Source: Phallusia fumigata
Lineage: Eukaryota > Chordata > Ascidiacea > Phlebobranchia > Ascidiidae
DNA: 22,607 nt
Assembly: GCA_008931825.1 (NCBI GenBank)
Contig: QXVZ01022518.1
Location: 1 to 22,607, forward strand
Direction of reading: 5' to 3'
A program made the position numbers and the translations under genes. The notes under the pieces are model-generated. The model did no database searches and was not told the DNA's origin. It was given only the letters and a program-made list of their open reading frames with translations. Numbering within the stretch: the first letter of the stretch is position 1; every line of letters begins with the position of its first letter. Shown one piece after another: positions 21,365 to 22,607 of the stretch.

Positions 21365-21466
21365 ATGGAAAAGCAGCGTAGTCGCACTCGTACAATACAT
21401 CATTACAAACAATTCAGGTCGCCAAAAGGCAGTTCTCCGAGCCTGTTTAGTTATTTGGATCTTTGA
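21365..21466 (+). CDS. Short open frame, 33 residues, unidentified
   Basis: The frame begins MEKQRSRTRTIHHYKQF and ends SLFSYLDL before TGA. It is basic at the start and has a normal amino-acid mix, but it is short, matches no family I know, and may be chance. It could be the first exon of a divergent gene, since AG|GTCGCC occurs inside it, though that donor is poor. Confidence 0.15.
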   Translation: MEKQRSRTRTIHHYKQFRSPKGSSPSLFSYLDL

Positions 21467-21581
21467 ATGCGACTGTTCGATTGCAACAAACCACCGCATG
21501 TACAGGTGTAAATTAGTTCCAACAATAATTGAAAAAGTAGATAGCAGATTCAGTTACTATGCTGCAGATAACTGTCTGTAT

Positions 21582-21728
21582 TTATTTGCCAAAAACAACC
21601 ATAATCGGCTCCACAAAATCTAAAATTTTGCTGGCGATATGCAGTTCAAGTGTAGCGTGGGTTTGGTCATCACATAGCAGTTGCCCCACATTTAGTTGTG
21701 GCTTATGGCGCAGTGAGCTAGGATTCAT
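21582..21728 (-). CDS. Short open frame, 48 residues, unidentified
   Basis: On the minus strand an ATG at 21726-21728 opens a frame beginning MNPSSLRHKPQLNVGQLLCD and ending MVVFGK before TAA. The frame stays open upstream to 21800 without another ATG, so an exon starting further upstream is possible. Composition is protein-like (balanced, few Phe/Lys/Asn runs), unlike the AT-rich chance frames elsewhere. No domain is recognised. Confidence 0.25.
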   Translation of the reverse strand: MNPSSLRHKPQLNVGQLLCDDQTHATLELHIASKILDFVEPIMVVFGK

Positions 21729-22065
21729 ATTTTCCTGGACTTGCTCAAACTCCGCATCGATGATTTGGTTTTCTACTTCGATAAACCAACGATAATTAAT
21801 TTACCCTTTTTACAGCAGAATAAAATATGACTAACATGCCGTTTGCAATTTCGCTTTGTTTAAAAGTGGCCTACTTTACAAAAAAATCCAATCCCTTTCG
21901 GGTCCATACTAACCACGGAACTAATTCGTTGCAAAGGTAAATAAGTTTCACTCGATACATACAATATTACATCACAACTTTATTAGGCGAAGATATCTCT
22001 GATGAGTGACATGCAAACTCCCTCAAAAAATGAAACGCAAGCCGACCTTTTAATTACTGTTTATN

Positions 22066-22607
22066 CTAAAACAAAACAATAGATTTTATTCAGGTGGGCA
22101 AAAATTAATTTGATATTTTTAATTTGATATTTTTTTGCAACGGTGTTGGCATTGTTTGTTATCTAACATTGCTACCTAAGGTTGGTTGCCCAAATACCAT
22201 ACATATTACCAACCTAGCCTGGTGAAAGCTTTTGTTATAAGCAACTCCATTGGTTGTAAGAATGACTTTGAAATTGTTCGGAAGAAATGCAGGATACCAG
22301 AAAAAATTGAAGTTATTGTCTTTAATGCTCTCATCTAAAATCAATGGCAAAGAAGTTAATGTTTTAGTTTCTAAAAAATCTGGTTCAAACTTTTTTAACA
22401 AGAAGTAGCCATACATAACAATAGTCTTACCTATCACAATGGTATTTTGTAAAATCAATTGGACTGTAACACCTGATTCAAAAACTTTAGGAGCAGCATG
22501 AAGCTGAAGTTGAAACATGTTTAAGTGGGGTTTTTGAAGAAAAATTTCGTTTTTATTAATTCCAATGATGTGATTCTGCAAAATGACTCTGTGAACCAGA
22601 AATTTGC
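22066..22607 (-). CDS. Second copy of two membrane-proximal FN3 exons of the LCCL-FN3 gene
   Basis: This piece starts right after the N at 22065 and aligns with 15408-15997 until the window ends. It contains exon copies at 22214-22370 and 22431-22588, with splice sites intact. The differences I see are one amino-acid change (SFDQAR becomes SFHQAR), two single-base intron changes near the exons, one more near the left end, and a deletion of about 50 bases in the 15450-15530 intron. The similarity is at allele level. It is probably the other haplotype placed beside the gene, though a very recent tandem duplication of the gene would look the same. Confidence 0.8.

Larger units (their letters stand above)
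20976..22064. other. Region with no clear gene, containing a sequence join at 21041
   Basis: After the last recognisable exon of the LCCL-FN3 gene, a single N at 21041 leads to about 1 kb with somewhat higher G+C and different texture. I see no duplicated flank at this N and no exon in phase with the LCCL-FN3 gene, so its missing first exons are not recognisable here. Two short open frames are listed separately with low confidence. Confidence 0.5.

Noticed and set aside
1-22607. CRISPR arrays, tRNA or rRNA genes, bacterial operons, retroviral or transposase genes
   Set aside because: I saw no regularly spaced repeats with spacers, no tRNA-like arms, no rRNA words and no polymerase, integrase or transposase motifs. 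The intron-exon pattern is that of an animal genome.

Overview
The window looks like compact, AT-rich animal DNA. It has many small exons with GT-AG introns, usually 60-700 bp, and almost every exon encodes a piece of a secreted or membrane-bound extracellular domain. Domain content, intron size and a 1-2% difference between apparent alleles suggest a tunicate such as Ciona. The taxon is inference; the exon structure can be read directly. I built the gene models by hand from splice signals and reading-frame phase, not from long ORFs.

Layout. (A) 963-2892, plus strand: the 3' part of a gene with fibronectin-III-like exons ending in a cysteine-pair (galaxin-like) tail; its introns hold an interspersed repeat. 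(B) 2893-5197: mostly intergenic. (C) 5198-9088, plus strand: signal peptide, CUB, MAM, Thr-rich linker, LDL-receptor class A and three thrombospondin type 1 repeats. (D) 10514-11171, plus strand: a complete small gene for a secreted Ly-6/uPAR-like protein, lying in what looks like an intron of gene C. (E) 11228-12624, plus strand: EGF, Ly-6/uPAR, Thr-rich linker and a galaxin-like end. The reading phase fits a continuation of gene C. (F) 12625-14465: intergenic. (G) 14521-20975, minus strand: a single-pass receptor-like gene with a partial FN3, an LCCL domain, about seven FN3 domains, one membrane helix and a short cysteine-rich tail. (H) 20976-22065: no clear gene. (I) 22066-22607: a near-identical second copy of two exons of gene G.

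Six single N characters (1706, 3995, 12067, 19760, 21041, 22065) mark joins between sequence pieces. Three are flanked directly by near-identical copies (1492-1920, 3880-4110, 18887-20643), and a fourth precedes a copy of sequence 6.6 kb away. The simplest reading is that both haplotypes of a polymorphic genome were placed in series, so duplicated exons should be counted once.

All recognisable products are extracellular adhesion, matrix or receptor-type proteins. Nothing in the sequence identifies a ligand or pathway. The most unusual points are the domain mixture of the C+E gene, the nested Ly-6 gene with its poly(A) signal just before a downstream exon, the shared cysteine-pair tails of two neighbouring genes, and the LCCL plus FN3 membrane protein.
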